A DNA stretch of 64,000 nt from Cytobacillus horneckiae (GTDB taxonomy: Bacteria; Bacillota; Bacilli; Bacillales; Cytobacillaceae). The stretch is taken from positions 1-64,000 of the forward strand of contig NZ_PISD01000028.1 in NCBI RefSeq assembly GCF_002835735.1, in the 5' to 3' direction. The notes beneath the pieces are model-generated. The model was not told the origin of the DNA, did not search any database, and saw nothing but the letters and a program-made list of their open reading frames with translations. The position numbers and the translations under genes are program-made. This document shows, piece by piece, positions 33,099 through 42,660 of the stretch (position 1 is the stretch's first letter; every line of letters starts with the position of its first letter).

Positions 33099-33647
33099 TC
33101 ATTTCTTTATACGATAATTCCCGCTGCTATCTTTAATAATCATATATCCTTTAAGCAGTTTGGAAGTTGATAATGATTCTATACTCATCGTCCTTTGGAG
33201 TATAGCCTTAAACTTGATCGCTGTGTCCATTCTGTTTTTGGCACGTTGATAGCTCATATGAACATTCAAGCGGTACCCGTCTGTTAATAAAAAGACGGTT
33301 TCCTCCCTGGATAAATCAATGGGACGCTCTGTGTGTTCCAAAGCAAGCCAAATACAATCACGGTTTGAAGCAGCCATTAATGAAAACCAATACATATCCT
33401 TCGCTCCAGATATTCGGATTGGAAGCATTTTTGTTTTTCTAAGAATGGATTGAGATGCTTTTACCGCACCTTCATAACCTGAGCCATATGCCTTAAAACT
33501 TGATTTAATCATGTCCAGCGGCTTTTTTTTAACGATAAACATATTCCTATCTTCTACAACCTTTGAAAATGTGTAATTATTCTCAACATGCTCTGGAATA
33601 ATTGCTTTCGTTTTTTCGTTAATAATATAGTTTTCAGTCACATCCAT
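33099..33647 (-). CDS. comK: ComK family competence transcription factor homologue
   Basis: A 182-residue ComK-family protein. Matching regions are NYIINEKTKAIIPEHVEN, a KPLDMIKSSFKAYGSGYEGAVKAS segment like the ComK FFGSSYAGRK region, RDCIWLALEHTE, and the ending VHMSYQRAKNRMDTAIKFKAIL. In Bacillus, ComK activates DNA-uptake genes; some species carry two ComK proteins with different roles. The ATG at 33647 lies nine bases behind AGGAGG; the longer frame to 33668 reads through that site. It lies alone between a repeat array and the DGQHR genes. Whether it is the main ComK or a paralogue cannot be told. Confidence 0.8.
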   Translation of the reverse strand: MDVTENYIINEKTKAIIPEHVENNYTFSKVVEDRNMFIVKKKPLDMIKSSFKAYGSGYEGAVKASQSILRKTKMLPIRISGAKDMYWFSLMAASNRDCIWLALEHTERPIDLSREETVFLLTDGYRLNVHMSYQRAKNRMDTAIKFKAILQRTMSIESLSTSKLLKGYMIIKDSSGNYRIKK

Positions 33648-33730
33648 TAAACTAGGCCTCCTTTTCACTACTAGCTATTTTACATTTAGTATTTTAGGAG
33701 TATACTAACAGAGGTTGGTATACTCCAATC

Positions 33731-33781
33731 AAGAGCACCCAAGGGAAATCTCTAGCCGGAGAACCTTGAGTGCTTTCTTTT
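33731..33781 (-). terminator. Terminator of the DGQHR gene pair
   Basis: Minus strand AGCACTCAAGG pairs with CCTTGGGTGCT around an AT/GC loop, directly after the stop at 33786. Confidence 0.75.
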
Positions 33782-33785
33782 GCCA

Positions 33786-34829
33786 TTAACGACGATAAAC
33801 ATCACCTCCTTGACTCTCCATCCATTTCACAATTTGCTGGATAGTCTCTAAATCTTTATTCAGATAAAAAAACTGATCTCTTCCTTTTAGCGAGCCATTA
33901 AAAGTTTGCCATAATGGATTTCTTTTGCTCCAATCAACATCTTTCAAAGCATCCATTCGTTCTTTAATGATGGTTTTACGTGTAAAAAAGTTTTTATGCT
34001 TACAGCCATTATTTGTATATAAACCAAGTGCCATTACTAAAGGAAAATTCGCCAGCATTGACTTATTAAAGTTTCCTATTTCATATGGATCTACCATGTT
34101 AAATAGTTCATTCAGCCATAGATTGATGAGTTCAATATACTCTTCCACCTGCAATACTGTTTCCACATTCTTTTCTTTACTTAATTCAGTCTTTTCCGCT
34201 ATACATACATATATAATTCTTCGCAGTTGTGATAACGATAAAAACTTTTTATTTGTTGGACGAATGATTGTACGCCTCTCTGTTTCTATCCCGGCAGCTT
34301 TTAACACATTATTGGAGATGATTACACGATTAGTGATTTGATTTAATATATTTCTTGAATCGTACTCAATTCTTTTAGAAAGAGCGACCTGCTTACCCTT
34401 TGTATTCATATCAATATAAAGCTGATCAGCCTCTTCTTTTGAAAAACCTTCATACAAATGAACGGCAATTTTCGTATCCTCCAACATATAATGCAAATCA
34501 TATGCTTTTTTCATTTCTGCCTTGATTTCGCTGTTCATTGCCCGATTGATCTCTGTTTCCAGCTGGCTGAAAGCTTTTAAGCGGTGGCTGCCATCAATTA
34601 TGAGCAGTTTAATTGGTTTTGTTCGTGCAAATTGATTTTTATCAGTGGTGGCAACTAGTGGAGGTAAGTAGATTTCCTTCGATGTAGCATTGTCAAAGAG
34701 GTATTTCTTTATTTTTCTCAAATGCAACTGACTCGTGTCCCTCATTTCTACCTTTTCGTCTTGAATCATTTTTATCAATTCAACAATAGAATAAATAACT
34801 ATTCTATGGTTATTGGTTTGGCTTGTCAT
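33786..34829 (-). CDS. DGQHR-domain (DndB/ParB-like) protein, copy B
   Basis: A 347-residue protein with a variant DGQHR motif (LLIIDGSHRLKAFS near residue 78) of the DndB-related DGQHR domain. It continues with EDTKIAVHLYEGFSKEEADQLYIDMNTKGKQ-type sequence, including the DxN after Phe-Ser that recurs in the family. The rest (residues about 150-345) is helical with no known motif. Its start lies four bases from the stop of the upstream DGQHR gene, so they form one operon. DndB binds phosphorothioate-modification promoters or modified DNA, but no dndACDE genes are present. The two unlike copies suggest a heteromer. Function unknown. Confidence 0.8.
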   Translation of the reverse strand: MTSQTNNHRIVIYSIVELIKMIQDEKVEMRDTSQLHLRKIKKYLFDNATSKEIYLPPLVATTDKNQFARTKPIKLLIIDGSHRLKAFSQLETEINRAMNSEIKAEMKKAYDLHYMLEDTKIAVHLYEGFSKEEADQLYIDMNTKGKQVALSKRIEYDSRNILNQITNRVIISNNVLKAAGIETERRTIIRPTNKKFLSLSQLRRIIYVCIAEKTELSKEKNVETVLQVEEYIELINLWLNELFNMVDPYEIGNFNKSMLANFPLVMALGLYTNNGCKHKNFFTRKTIIKERMDALKDVDWSKRNPLWQTFNGSLKGRDQFFYLNKDLETIQQIVKWMESQGGDVYRR

Positions 34830-34832
34830 ACG

Positions 34833-35915
34833 TTATTTTTTCGCCTCCTCAATCTTACTTAACATTTTAATCGCTGTTTTTTGAATATTTTTAGTTTCCG
34901 AATAGCGCTTTATCCTTTTTGTCTGCGGTTGATATAAATGATCGAATAAAGGATCATTATGCTTCCAACTGCATGGCAAAAGCTTTAATTGCTCAATCGC
35001 CTCATAATAACTGCAATCATTCTTTAATTTCAAACGGTTAACACAATAAGCAAGCGCCACTTGAATGCCTGTTAAACCGCTTACATATTTCTCTCGATTT
35101 CCCATTGCCCTTGGAAATAATATTTGCCAAGCCAAGAAGAATTCCTTTGCAATCTGTGGAACCTCTTTAGGATCACAGCGAAAATAAGGCTGTCCCTTTT
35201 TTACAGTGAGAATCCCTTCAAATAAAGCAATTAAGCATTTTCTCATTGTAGCGAGTGACGTAATGGATGAATTATTACTAGTCACTCTAGACAGCTTTGT
35301 TTCAATTTCAAATACATCCTCTAATTCACCAGCAACTTTTCTTGTAAGTTCTGTATATTCATCACGCTTATCATATTGCATCACCTGCCCAATATGAGCA
35401 TCTCTTCGCTCACTATTGAGATCAGAAAAAAGTTGCCTCTCTTGCTTCTTGTCAAGGTCTAAGTAAATCTGCATGGAAATCGGGAAGTTGTTCAATTGAT
35501 TTATATAATCTGTAAGTATTTCTGCCTCTTTCAAATTTCCAAACTCTTCAACTGCCTCTTTTCTTGATTCTAAGTGAATAATCGCACTAGCTATACTAGA
35601 TTGCCTATGTTGTCCATCAATGATCGCCATTTTCCCATTTGGAGTAAGTTCCCACTCATCACCAACGCTTCTAATGAACCCTCTAGCTGAAAACACAAAT
35701 GGTGAAAAATAAAATGGTTCCCCTGCTTCAAGTGATTCAATAATAAACGCTCTAATCTCCCCCCTTTTCTTAGGATCTATCTTTCTCTGAACACTCTCAT
35801 CTACAATAAAAAAATTCTTCATCGTCTTAAACTTCATTTGCAGCATCAACGCCCTTTTACCAAACTGTTTATATTCTGTACCTTGAATACGAGTGGATAT
35901 ATCATTATTAAGCAT
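34833..35915 (-). CDS. DGQHR-domain (DndB-like) protein, copy A
   Basis: A 360-residue protein with the canonical motif MAIIDGQHRQSSIASAI near residue 98. It also shows the family's QIYLDLDKKQERQLFSDLNSE segment and the N-terminal REIRAF/GEIRAFIIESLE helix. The DGQHR family includes the DndB regulator of DNA phosphorothioation and relatives in other defence islands. Promoter and start (ATG behind GGGAGG) mark it as first in a two-gene unit. It is only distantly similar to copy B outside the motif. Proximity to two helicase genes suggests an antiphage or DNA-processing role, inferred only. Confidence 0.85.
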   Translation of the reverse strand: MLNNDISTRIQGTEYKQFGKRALMLQMKFKTMKNFFIVDESVQRKIDPKKRGEIRAFIIESLEAGEPFYFSPFVFSARGFIRSVGDEWELTPNGKMAIIDGQHRQSSIASAIIHLESRKEAVEEFGNLKEAEILTDYINQLNNFPISMQIYLDLDKKQERQLFSDLNSERRDAHIGQVMQYDKRDEYTELTRKVAGELEDVFEIETKLSRVTSNNSSITSLATMRKCLIALFEGILTVKKGQPYFRCDPKEVPQIAKEFFLAWQILFPRAMGNREKYVSGLTGIQVALAYCVNRLKLKNDCSYYEAIEQLKLLPCSWKHNDPLFDHLYQPQTKRIKRYSETKNIQKTAIKMLSKIEEAKK

Positions 35916-36094
35916 GGTTCAACCTCCCGCAACTTTATTCATGTGTTATTATACCTATTTATGTTGTTGTTCGAAACACTTTTTCTGTATATTCTGATTG
36001 TTGTTTACACTTTTTGTGTTGAACCGTTTTTTTTCTTGTACAGCTTAGTGTGTTGTAATATTGACAATATTTATTAAACGTGATAAGAGATGAA

Positions 36095-36243
36095 TTATAA
36101 AAATAAGCCAACTCTGTATTCATATGATGCTTTATAGCCAGTATCTTCAGCTTCGATTACATCATAGAATTGGCCACTTGATTATAGATGATTTTTTTCG
36201 GTACTGGAATTTGAGTATGTTCTTTCCACGGTGTATTAAATTC
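36095..36243 (-). pseudogene. Unidentified decayed gene fragment
   Basis: The minus strand reads FNTPWKEHTQIPVPKKIIYNQ and, one frame over, GQFYDVIEAEDTGYKASYEY followed by RVGLFL and a stop at 36095. The two pieces join at 36170 with a frameshift, and stops interrupt further upstream. The protein-like composition makes a gene relic more likely than chance. I do not recognise the family. Confidence 0.45.
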
Positions 36244-36363
36244 ATCTGCTTAGACGTAAAATTGCTGGACTAATCTAAATTGAACGACGTACTTTACCTT
36301 TAATTTTCGATTTATTCCCTAATGATATATAATTAATAGAATGATAATATTTGGAGGAGCAAT

Positions 36364-36759
36364 ATGAAAAAAGAAATTAATGTAGTTGCAGCGATTATTG
36401 AAAATGAACATAATGAGATACTCTGCGCCCTTCGATCACCTGAGATGTCGATTCCTAATATGTGGGAGTTTCCTGGTGGTAAAGTTGAAAAAGATGAGGA
36501 TATCTTTTCTGCTTTAAAAAGAGAAATACAAGAAGAACTAGATTGTACAATTGACATTTCAAATCAATTCATTTCTAATACACATGAATATGAAACATTT
36601 ATTGTTCATCTAAAGTCGATTAAATGTAAGATTATTCATGGAACGCCTAAAACAAGTGAGCACTCTTCATTAATTTGGCTTAAAAGAGAGAACTTACCTT
36701 CCTTAGTATGGGCTCCTGCTGATGTACCTATCGTTGAAGAGTTGATGAATGAAAAATAG
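36364..36759 (+). CDS. Nudix hydrolase, MutT-like (deoxy)nucleoside triphosphate pyrophosphohydrolase
   Basis: A 131-residue Nudix enzyme. The Nudix box is seen as GGKVEKDEDIFSALKREIQEEL (GX5EX7REUXEE fully kept), preceded by MWEFP as in 8-oxo-dGTPases and CTP pyrophosphohydrolases of the MutT group. It is compact with no other domain. The ATG follows TTGGAGGAGC. It converges on the PLD-helicase gene across a shared terminator. Sanitising oxidised or modified nucleotides, or removing a nucleotide signal, are both possible; its location in the block makes the latter interesting but unproven. Confidence 0.88.
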   Translation: MKKEINVVAAIIENEHNEILCALRSPEMSIPNMWEFPGGKVEKDEDIFSALKREIQEELDCTIDISNQFISNTHEYETFIVHLKSIKCKIIHGTPKTSEHSSLIWLKRENLPSLVWAPADVPIVEELMNEK

Positions 36760-36789
36760 TCTTCTCTCAACGAGAAGACTATACTTTTT
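36752..36789. terminator. Bidirectional terminator between Nudix and helicase genes
   Basis: ATAGTCTTCTC-tcaac-GAGAAGACTAT is followed by ACTTTTTTT on the plus strand and preceded by an A run, so it serves both convergent genes. It overlaps the end of the helicase gene. Confidence 0.9.
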
Positions 36790-39589
36790 TTGTGAATTCC
36801 AGGAGTAATTTAGCTGGAATCTCATATTCTAATTCAATCTTAACGGTGATCGGTTTTTCTCCTTCATATTCCAACGTATCCCCTTTTCCAATATAAATAA
36901 ACGGCTCTACCTTACCATCAATCTCCCTATACTTTCTCACAAAAAAATGCAGCCTAATACCTCTTTCTTTATTATATATAATATTCTTCCCACGTTCAGA
37001 GGTTTGAGCTGTGGTATGTGGAGTCTGCCATTGAAAATACTGTGAATTTAAGATTTTATCTTTATAGTTAAGCTGTTCTTCAATACCCTCTTCTTTGTGT
37101 AAATCAATATATATAAAATAGTCACTATCTTTCGTCAATAATCCCGAACCTCTAAATGAGCTATGGCTTTTACGGAAATTAGATAAAAGAGCAGCATCCA
37201 TCATCTGGTATTGTTCGTATAACTTAAAATGTGGAACACCATAATATTTATCGCCAAACTCTTTTTCGTAACGAAAGATTCCGTATAGTAATAGATCTTC
37301 TATAAATTTTTTGTATTCAGGATTAGAAAGAACCTCATTCAATCGTTTAGTTTTATATAGGGTGCCATCTTTTAAATAAACTAATGGAAAGAATCTCTTC
37401 TTTTCTGAGCTATCATAATAATATTGGCTTAACACTTCAAAGGCATGTAGAACGCTATCCTCATCTACATACTTAACTATCTTCAATATTTCTCTTTTCG
37501 CTTGCTTAAGTGTGATGTCATCATGATCAAGTAAATATTTCATAATAACAAAATCGAAAACCCGCTTTAATGGTAGTTTACTAGAAAACTCTTTAAGAAC
37601 AGAGTCAAGGTTCTCATCAGTTAGTAGCGCTAATAATTGGTTATCCTTCTCCACCTTAGCAACAAAATGCAAATACGTTTTTTCTTTTTTAATAAAACGA
37701 ATTGGATCTGGTGCTCCATCAAATTGTAAGTAATTCAGTAAGAAATATGGCACATGACCGTGATTTAACTTTTTAAACTCATTGTATTCTTCCTTCAAGT
37801 ATTTCATTGAATTAAAATTCTCTTGGTCTATTTGTGATAAGATTCTTTCCTGAGATATTCTATCCATTTGAATATGAGTACACCCGGGTATATTAGAAAA
37901 ATCAGTTGCAACAGCTACCTTTAAGCTCTCTTTATCATAATAGCGGTTTCCATTCAAAGCCAATGCAATTAAAAATACTTTATTATGATTACCGATAAAA
38001 TCTAAAACAGTCAGGAAGCTTTTATTTTCATATTTCCTCAAACCTCTTCCTAACTGCTGAATAAAAATGATAGGAGAATTTGTTGGTCTGAGCATTAATA
38101 CTAAATTAACAGAAGGAATATCAACCCCTTCATTAAAGATATCGACTGTAAAAATAAATTCCAAAGGGTCGTTATCATCTTCCAATCTGCTTATCACTTT
38201 TGCTCTTTCATTATTTGTATCGTCACCTAACAAAACCGCGCTCATATATCCTCGTTGATTAAACTGATCCGCCATATATTGAGCGTGTTCTCTACTAGCG
38301 CAAAAACCTAAACATTTGCGGTTATTACCATCGAAACTATAAAAATTCATCTTATCAATTATAAAATCTACACGTTCATTTACTTTCAATCGTTTAGTAA
38401 TTGTATCAATGTCCTGTAAAGATACATCGCTTAAATCTACCCCATCAATATCTGTTATTCCAAAGTAATGAAATGGAACAATGAGTTCATCATCTAATGC
38501 TTCATGTAGCCGCACCTCTAAAGCAACATTATTATCAAATATCTCAAATACATTATTACTGTCACTTCTTTCAGGAGTTGCAGTCATCCCCAATGTAAAT
38601 TGAGGAATAAAGTAATCTAAAATACTTTGATATGTCGGGCTTGCAGCATGATGTGCTTCATCTATAATAAGATAGTCAAATGTGTCTCTTGCAATATCCT
38701 GATAACACCTAGAAATTGTCTGGATCGTTGCAAAGACATAGTCTGAATTGGAATCCTTATAATTTCCTGTCAACAAACCAAAAGATATTCCGTTATTTGG
38801 TAATAGTTGTTCAAACGTCGCTTTTGCTTTCCTTAAAATATCTTCCCTATGGACAATAAACAATAGTTTTTTAGGTCGAAAATTTTTCACATCGAAAGCA
38901 GACATATATGTTTTTCCGGTACCAGTTGCAGCGATAACAAGTGCTTTGCTTTCTCCAAAACTTCTTAAACGATTCAAATTTTCAATCGCTTTGCTTTGCA
39001 TGGAGTTGGGGACAATATATGAGCTTTTACTCTCGAAAATCATTTTAGGAACTTGCCCTATTTTTAAAGTTTGCACAAAATCCTTATACTCTTCAATCAA
39101 TTTTTCATCTGCTTCTCTACTAATATCCCATAAATGATCGTATGCTTTTAGAACATCTTTAATAAATGTTCCACTTTTCTTGGTAATAATTTCAACATTC
39201 CATTCGATATTACTTTTTAACGCACTTTGAGTAATATTCGAGGAGCCGATAATCACCTTATAATAATCAGGATAATCAAATATATAGGCTTTTGTATGAA
39301 AGCCTATTTCTTTATCTGTTACAAAAATCTTTAAATCAATATTGTTATACTCTTTGATCTTCATTAAAGCCTTCGCATCAGTAAAGTTCAAATATGTAGA
39401 AGTAATTATTCTACCGTTTATTCCTTTATTTTCTGCTTCCTTCAAAGAATCTAATAATAATTGTAAACCACTAAAATTTACAAACGCTACACTGAAATGA
39501 AACCCTTCACATTCTCTTAAGGAACGAACGATTTCAGATAACAAGTTTCCCTTTTCTGTATTAACGATTAGCTTTTTTTTCACGGACAA
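36779..39589 (-). CDS. PLD nuclease-SF2 helicase fusion with DUF3427-like C-terminus
   Basis: A 936-residue multidomain protein. Residues about 1-160 are a phospholipase D-like nuclease half (GFHTKAYIFD with HxK, then VIIGSSNITQSALKSNIEW). Residues about 190-570 form a DEAD/DEAH superfamily 2 helicase: Walker A VIAATGTGKTYMS, YLIIDEAHHAASPTY, LGMTATPERSD, VDIFNEGVDIPSVNLVLMLR and FIQQLGRGLRKYENK. The C-terminal about 350 residues resemble DUF3427, a region seen in restriction-like helicases. The start is a TTG at 39589 behind AAAAGGAG. Such PLD-helicase-DUF3427 proteins occur in defence islands. It lies just downstream of the UPF1-like helicase gene, 194 bp away, on the same strand. Confidence 0.88.
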   Translation of the reverse strand: MSVKKKLIVNTEKGNLLSEIVRSLRECEGFHFSVAFVNFSGLQLLLDSLKEAENKGINGRIITSTYLNFTDAKALMKIKEYNNIDLKIFVTDKEIGFHTKAYIFDYPDYYKVIIGSSNITQSALKSNIEWNVEIITKKSGTFIKDVLKAYDHLWDISREADEKLIEEYKDFVQTLKIGQVPKMIFESKSSYIVPNSMQSKAIENLNRLRSFGESKALVIAATGTGKTYMSAFDVKNFRPKKLLFIVHREDILRKAKATFEQLLPNNGISFGLLTGNYKDSNSDYVFATIQTISRCYQDIARDTFDYLIIDEAHHAASPTYQSILDYFIPQFTLGMTATPERSDSNNVFEIFDNNVALEVRLHEALDDELIVPFHYFGITDIDGVDLSDVSLQDIDTITKRLKVNERVDFIIDKMNFYSFDGNNRKCLGFCASREHAQYMADQFNQRGYMSAVLLGDDTNNERAKVISRLEDDNDPLEFIFTVDIFNEGVDIPSVNLVLMLRPTNSPIIFIQQLGRGLRKYENKSFLTVLDFIGNHNKVFLIALALNGNRYYDKESLKVAVATDFSNIPGCTHIQMDRISQERILSQIDQENFNSMKYLKEEYNEFKKLNHGHVPYFLLNYLQFDGAPDPIRFIKKEKTYLHFVAKVEKDNQLLALLTDENLDSVLKEFSSKLPLKRVFDFVIMKYLLDHDDITLKQAKREILKIVKYVDEDSVLHAFEVLSQYYYDSSEKKRFFPLVYLKDGTLYKTKRLNEVLSNPEYKKFIEDLLLYGIFRYEKEFGDKYYGVPHFKLYEQYQMMDAALLSNFRKSHSSFRGSGLLTKDSDYFIYIDLHKEEGIEEQLNYKDKILNSQYFQWQTPHTTAQTSERGKNIIYNKERGIRLHFFVRKYREIDGKVEPFIYIGKGDTLEYEGEKPITVKIELEYEIPAKLLLEFTKKV

Positions 39590-39783
39590 GATAGTTTCTC
39601 CTTTTTAAACTGAGTACTTATCGATATTCTCAGCTACATGATATGCAGTTTTGAACAGTTCGTTCGATTCAAACTCTTTTAATTCACTTAGACTTTTTAA
39701 AAGGTGTTTCTACATTAGATAAAACAACCTTTTTGACCATCTGTAAGTATTTACAGTAAAGTTTCTGAGGATATTTAACTCTA

Positions 39784-42660
39784 TTAAAAGTTTGTCACCA
39801 TTTTTTTCAACAACCCACTTGGGACAGCTTCACTATTTGAGAGACAATCTATTTCTCCAAAGACTAAGAAACTATCTTTCGCTCTTGATACAGCTACGTT
39901 CAGCAAGCTTTTACTAGCATCAATGAAATAGCACCCATCACTCTTCCCATATACAGTAGACATAATAATTACGTTTCTTTCTCCCCCTTGAAATGTATGA
40001 ACAGTACCAACATCAATGATTGATTTTAATTCCTTTGGTAACGCACTTTTAATCGCTGCTACCTGCATTTTAAAGGGTGTTATTATACCTAAAATATTTT
40101 TAGGGTTTGTTGTTGGATACACAGCTTTTAAATGTTCGAAATTCTCTATTACCCAATTTGCTATTTCTCTTGCTTCAACTTCATTATATCTACTACCTGC
40201 TCGTTTACTAGATTGGATACTACCTATTTGGTAGTGCCCAAAATGAGGAATTGATATTTCATCTAATTTGCATTTTTCATCCTTTTTCCCTAATCCTCTT
40301 TTGGGCTCTAAATGCCCGTTATAAACTAGCTTGTTGCAATACTCAATGATCTCATCATAACAGCGTCTATGCTCACTTAAAAACAACCCTCTTTCATCAA
40401 ACTTCTCATATTTACAGCTTTTGCTAGCAACCTTCATCACACTTGAATCCGATGTATTTAATCCATTTATTGTTAGATGATTGAATTCATCTTTCAGATT
40501 AATCACTTCTGCTGTTTTTGCTAAGGACATATCTAGTTTCCTTGAAATATTCCAAACAGGTTCAATTTGATTAACATCTCCAACTACAACTGCTCTTTTC
40601 GCTAACGAAAATGAACATGCAGCACTTTCAGGGGTTACTTGTCCTGCCTCATCAACAATTAATAAATCGATTTTATTATAGAGATATTTTTGCTGTCTCT
40701 TTTCATAGGCACGAAGAAGCTTTGGCAATTGATAAAATGTCATAACATAACAAGGTGTAAGCATACTTAAATTTTCATACAATAGAGCCAATACATTTTC
40801 AAAGGTTTTTCCTCTTTGTTTAGCACTTAGTTTCTTCACATTTAACCATCTACATTCATAATAATGAACCGCTAACCAGAATGATAAATATCTTACGGAA
40901 GTATCCAAAACTTCATTCAATTTATCAATACTCGTTACATCGGATATGTTAAAATCCTCACTTTGTATAGAATTAAGATTGATTAAATTACTTATGACTT
41001 TCTGAACGCTTAATTTGATTTCTTCTACTTTTTTAATTAATTGCTCTTTTTCTTGCACGTTGTTTCTTACATTTTTAATTATCAAACTATAATTTGAAAT
41101 AATATCCCCTATATCCATACGCTCATCTAGAAAAACTTCTTCAAGGTTTATCAAGGTACTTATTCTATCTTGAACTTTCTGTTTAAAACTCGGCAAAAAT
41201 TTTAACCAACGATAATAGAAAGGAATCTTTTTATATTCAGCTTGCCACTCATTTGCTCTTAATTTTAACTGTTTTAATTGGGCTGTTCCGGCTTCTATCT
41301 CTTTATCAATATCTGAAATAAACGTCTCTATATCTTTTTCATTTTGACTTATTTCAAAAAATTCGTTAAACAATTTTAATAGAGTATCGGTATCATTTTT
41401 TATTTCCTTTAATCTGCTCCAAATTTTCTCTTCACAATCATCTAAAGAATTAATTGGTGTTTTAAAATAAGTGAGGCATTCCTTTAAGAATTTAACCTTG
41501 GATTTCTGGATATTTTCCTGACTTTCCACTTCTTCAAAAAAGTTTTCTCCTTTAGGATTCGTATGGTGAAAGCCTTTTTTTGTTGCTTCATTCTTTTTAC
41601 TAGAAGAAGGAAAATAAACTGCAAAGCTATTTACACCCTCAATCCATCTATTCTCTAAATTGTTATTTACCCACTTTTTCTTTATTTTTCCGAATGACTC
41701 GATAATATTTGTAACAGCTTGGTTATTTGTTGAAGAAGCGACAATTAGAGGAGCATTTTCTCTATTTAATGCTCTTTCTACATATAAATTTGCCACAAGT
41801 GTTTGCAATAACGTAGTTTTCCCCGTACCAGGAGGGCCATTAACAGCTAGAATATCGCCTTCTTCCATATTATTAAAATGATCAAGGCATTCTCTTTGTG
41901 AAGGAGAAAGTCCATACTCTCCCCCCATTTGTCCAATATGTTTTCGTGACTCCAATATGGAACTTTTGATTAATGGATGTATTGAATTAAACCCTTGCTT
42001 AATAAAGTTCAAATATAATTTGGAGTTTGAAAAGTTACCTTTTAACAAGTCATCATATAAAGCTAAAATATTTCTTGTTGCAATGATTGTCTCATCTTTA
42101 AACAAATAAACTTTTTCTTCTAATTCTATACCATTGACTATTAGATCAGTTACTTCGAATCCAGTAACCTGTTCATACAACTCTTTACACAATATAAAGT
42201 ATGATTCCCAATCCAAGCATTTTTTAAATTCGTGAAAATGAAGACCCATGTAATCATCAAAAGTTTCTAAACTTCCAACCGCTAATGTTTCATCTATTAA
42301 TGGGAATAAATATTCGCGGGGTATCCACGGAGTTTTCAATTCTGGAGGAAATAGCTTTCCATTCCTGTCTAACAATGCTGGAATAAAAAAAATACCCGTT
42401 AATTCCTCAATATTACTATGAATTTTATCCTGTCCTTTAAAAATTGTTTTAATCGTTTTTGGAACAATTATTACTTCTGTTTTATCGTCTGAATCATTGT
42501 TTTCTCTCTTAAGTAAATTTTGAAAATTCATTTCTGAAAGTTTACCTAATTCAACATCTCGGAAAGGAACAAGCTCATATGAACTCTTTTTAAAATCTAT
42601 TGGAAGCTTTGCTGCAATACTATCTCTAAAATATTGGGTTATGTGTAGATTTACTTGCAT
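39784..42660 (-). CDS. UPF1-like (COG1112-type) superfamily 1 helicase
   Basis: A 958-residue helicase. Residues about 1-260 are an unassigned N-terminal region. The helicase core has Walker A NGPPGTGKTTLLQ near residue 285, Walker B LLIVDEAGQVTPE, a GDVNQIEPVW motif, VGTVHTFQGGERNVIIMS and NVAVSRAKDSFLVFG. A long insert (residues about 340-650) splits the first RecA lobe and is rich in coiled coil (LKLRANEWQAEYKKI, VEEIKLSVQKVI). This organisation fits UPF1/SMUBP2-type 5'-3' helicases used in several antiphage systems. The ATG at 42660 follows AAAGGA. It heads a two-gene minus-strand set with the PLD-helicase. Confidence 0.88.
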   Translation of the reverse strand: MQVNLHITQYFRDSIAAKLPIDFKKSSYELVPFRDVELGKLSEMNFQNLLKRENNDSDDKTEVIIVPKTIKTIFKGQDKIHSNIEELTGIFFIPALLDRNGKLFPPELKTPWIPREYLFPLIDETLAVGSLETFDDYMGLHFHEFKKCLDWESYFILCKELYEQVTGFEVTDLIVNGIELEEKVYLFKDETIIATRNILALYDDLLKGNFSNSKLYLNFIKQGFNSIHPLIKSSILESRKHIGQMGGEYGLSPSQRECLDHFNNMEEGDILAVNGPPGTGKTTLLQTLVANLYVERALNRENAPLIVASSTNNQAVTNIIESFGKIKKKWVNNNLENRWIEGVNSFAVYFPSSSKKNEATKKGFHHTNPKGENFFEEVESQENIQKSKVKFLKECLTYFKTPINSLDDCEEKIWSRLKEIKNDTDTLLKLFNEFFEISQNEKDIETFISDIDKEIEAGTAQLKQLKLRANEWQAEYKKIPFYYRWLKFLPSFKQKVQDRISTLINLEEVFLDERMDIGDIISNYSLIIKNVRNNVQEKEQLIKKVEEIKLSVQKVISNLINLNSIQSEDFNISDVTSIDKLNEVLDTSVRYLSFWLAVHYYECRWLNVKKLSAKQRGKTFENVLALLYENLSMLTPCYVMTFYQLPKLLRAYEKRQQKYLYNKIDLLIVDEAGQVTPESAACSFSLAKRAVVVGDVNQIEPVWNISRKLDMSLAKTAEVINLKDEFNHLTINGLNTSDSSVMKVASKSCKYEKFDERGLFLSEHRRCYDEIIEYCNKLVYNGHLEPKRGLGKKDEKCKLDEISIPHFGHYQIGSIQSSKRAGSRYNEVEAREIANWVIENFEHLKAVYPTTNPKNILGIITPFKMQVAAIKSALPKELKSIIDVGTVHTFQGGERNVIIMSTVYGKSDGCYFIDASKSLLNVAVSRAKDSFLVFGEIDCLSNSEAVPSGLLKKMVTNF

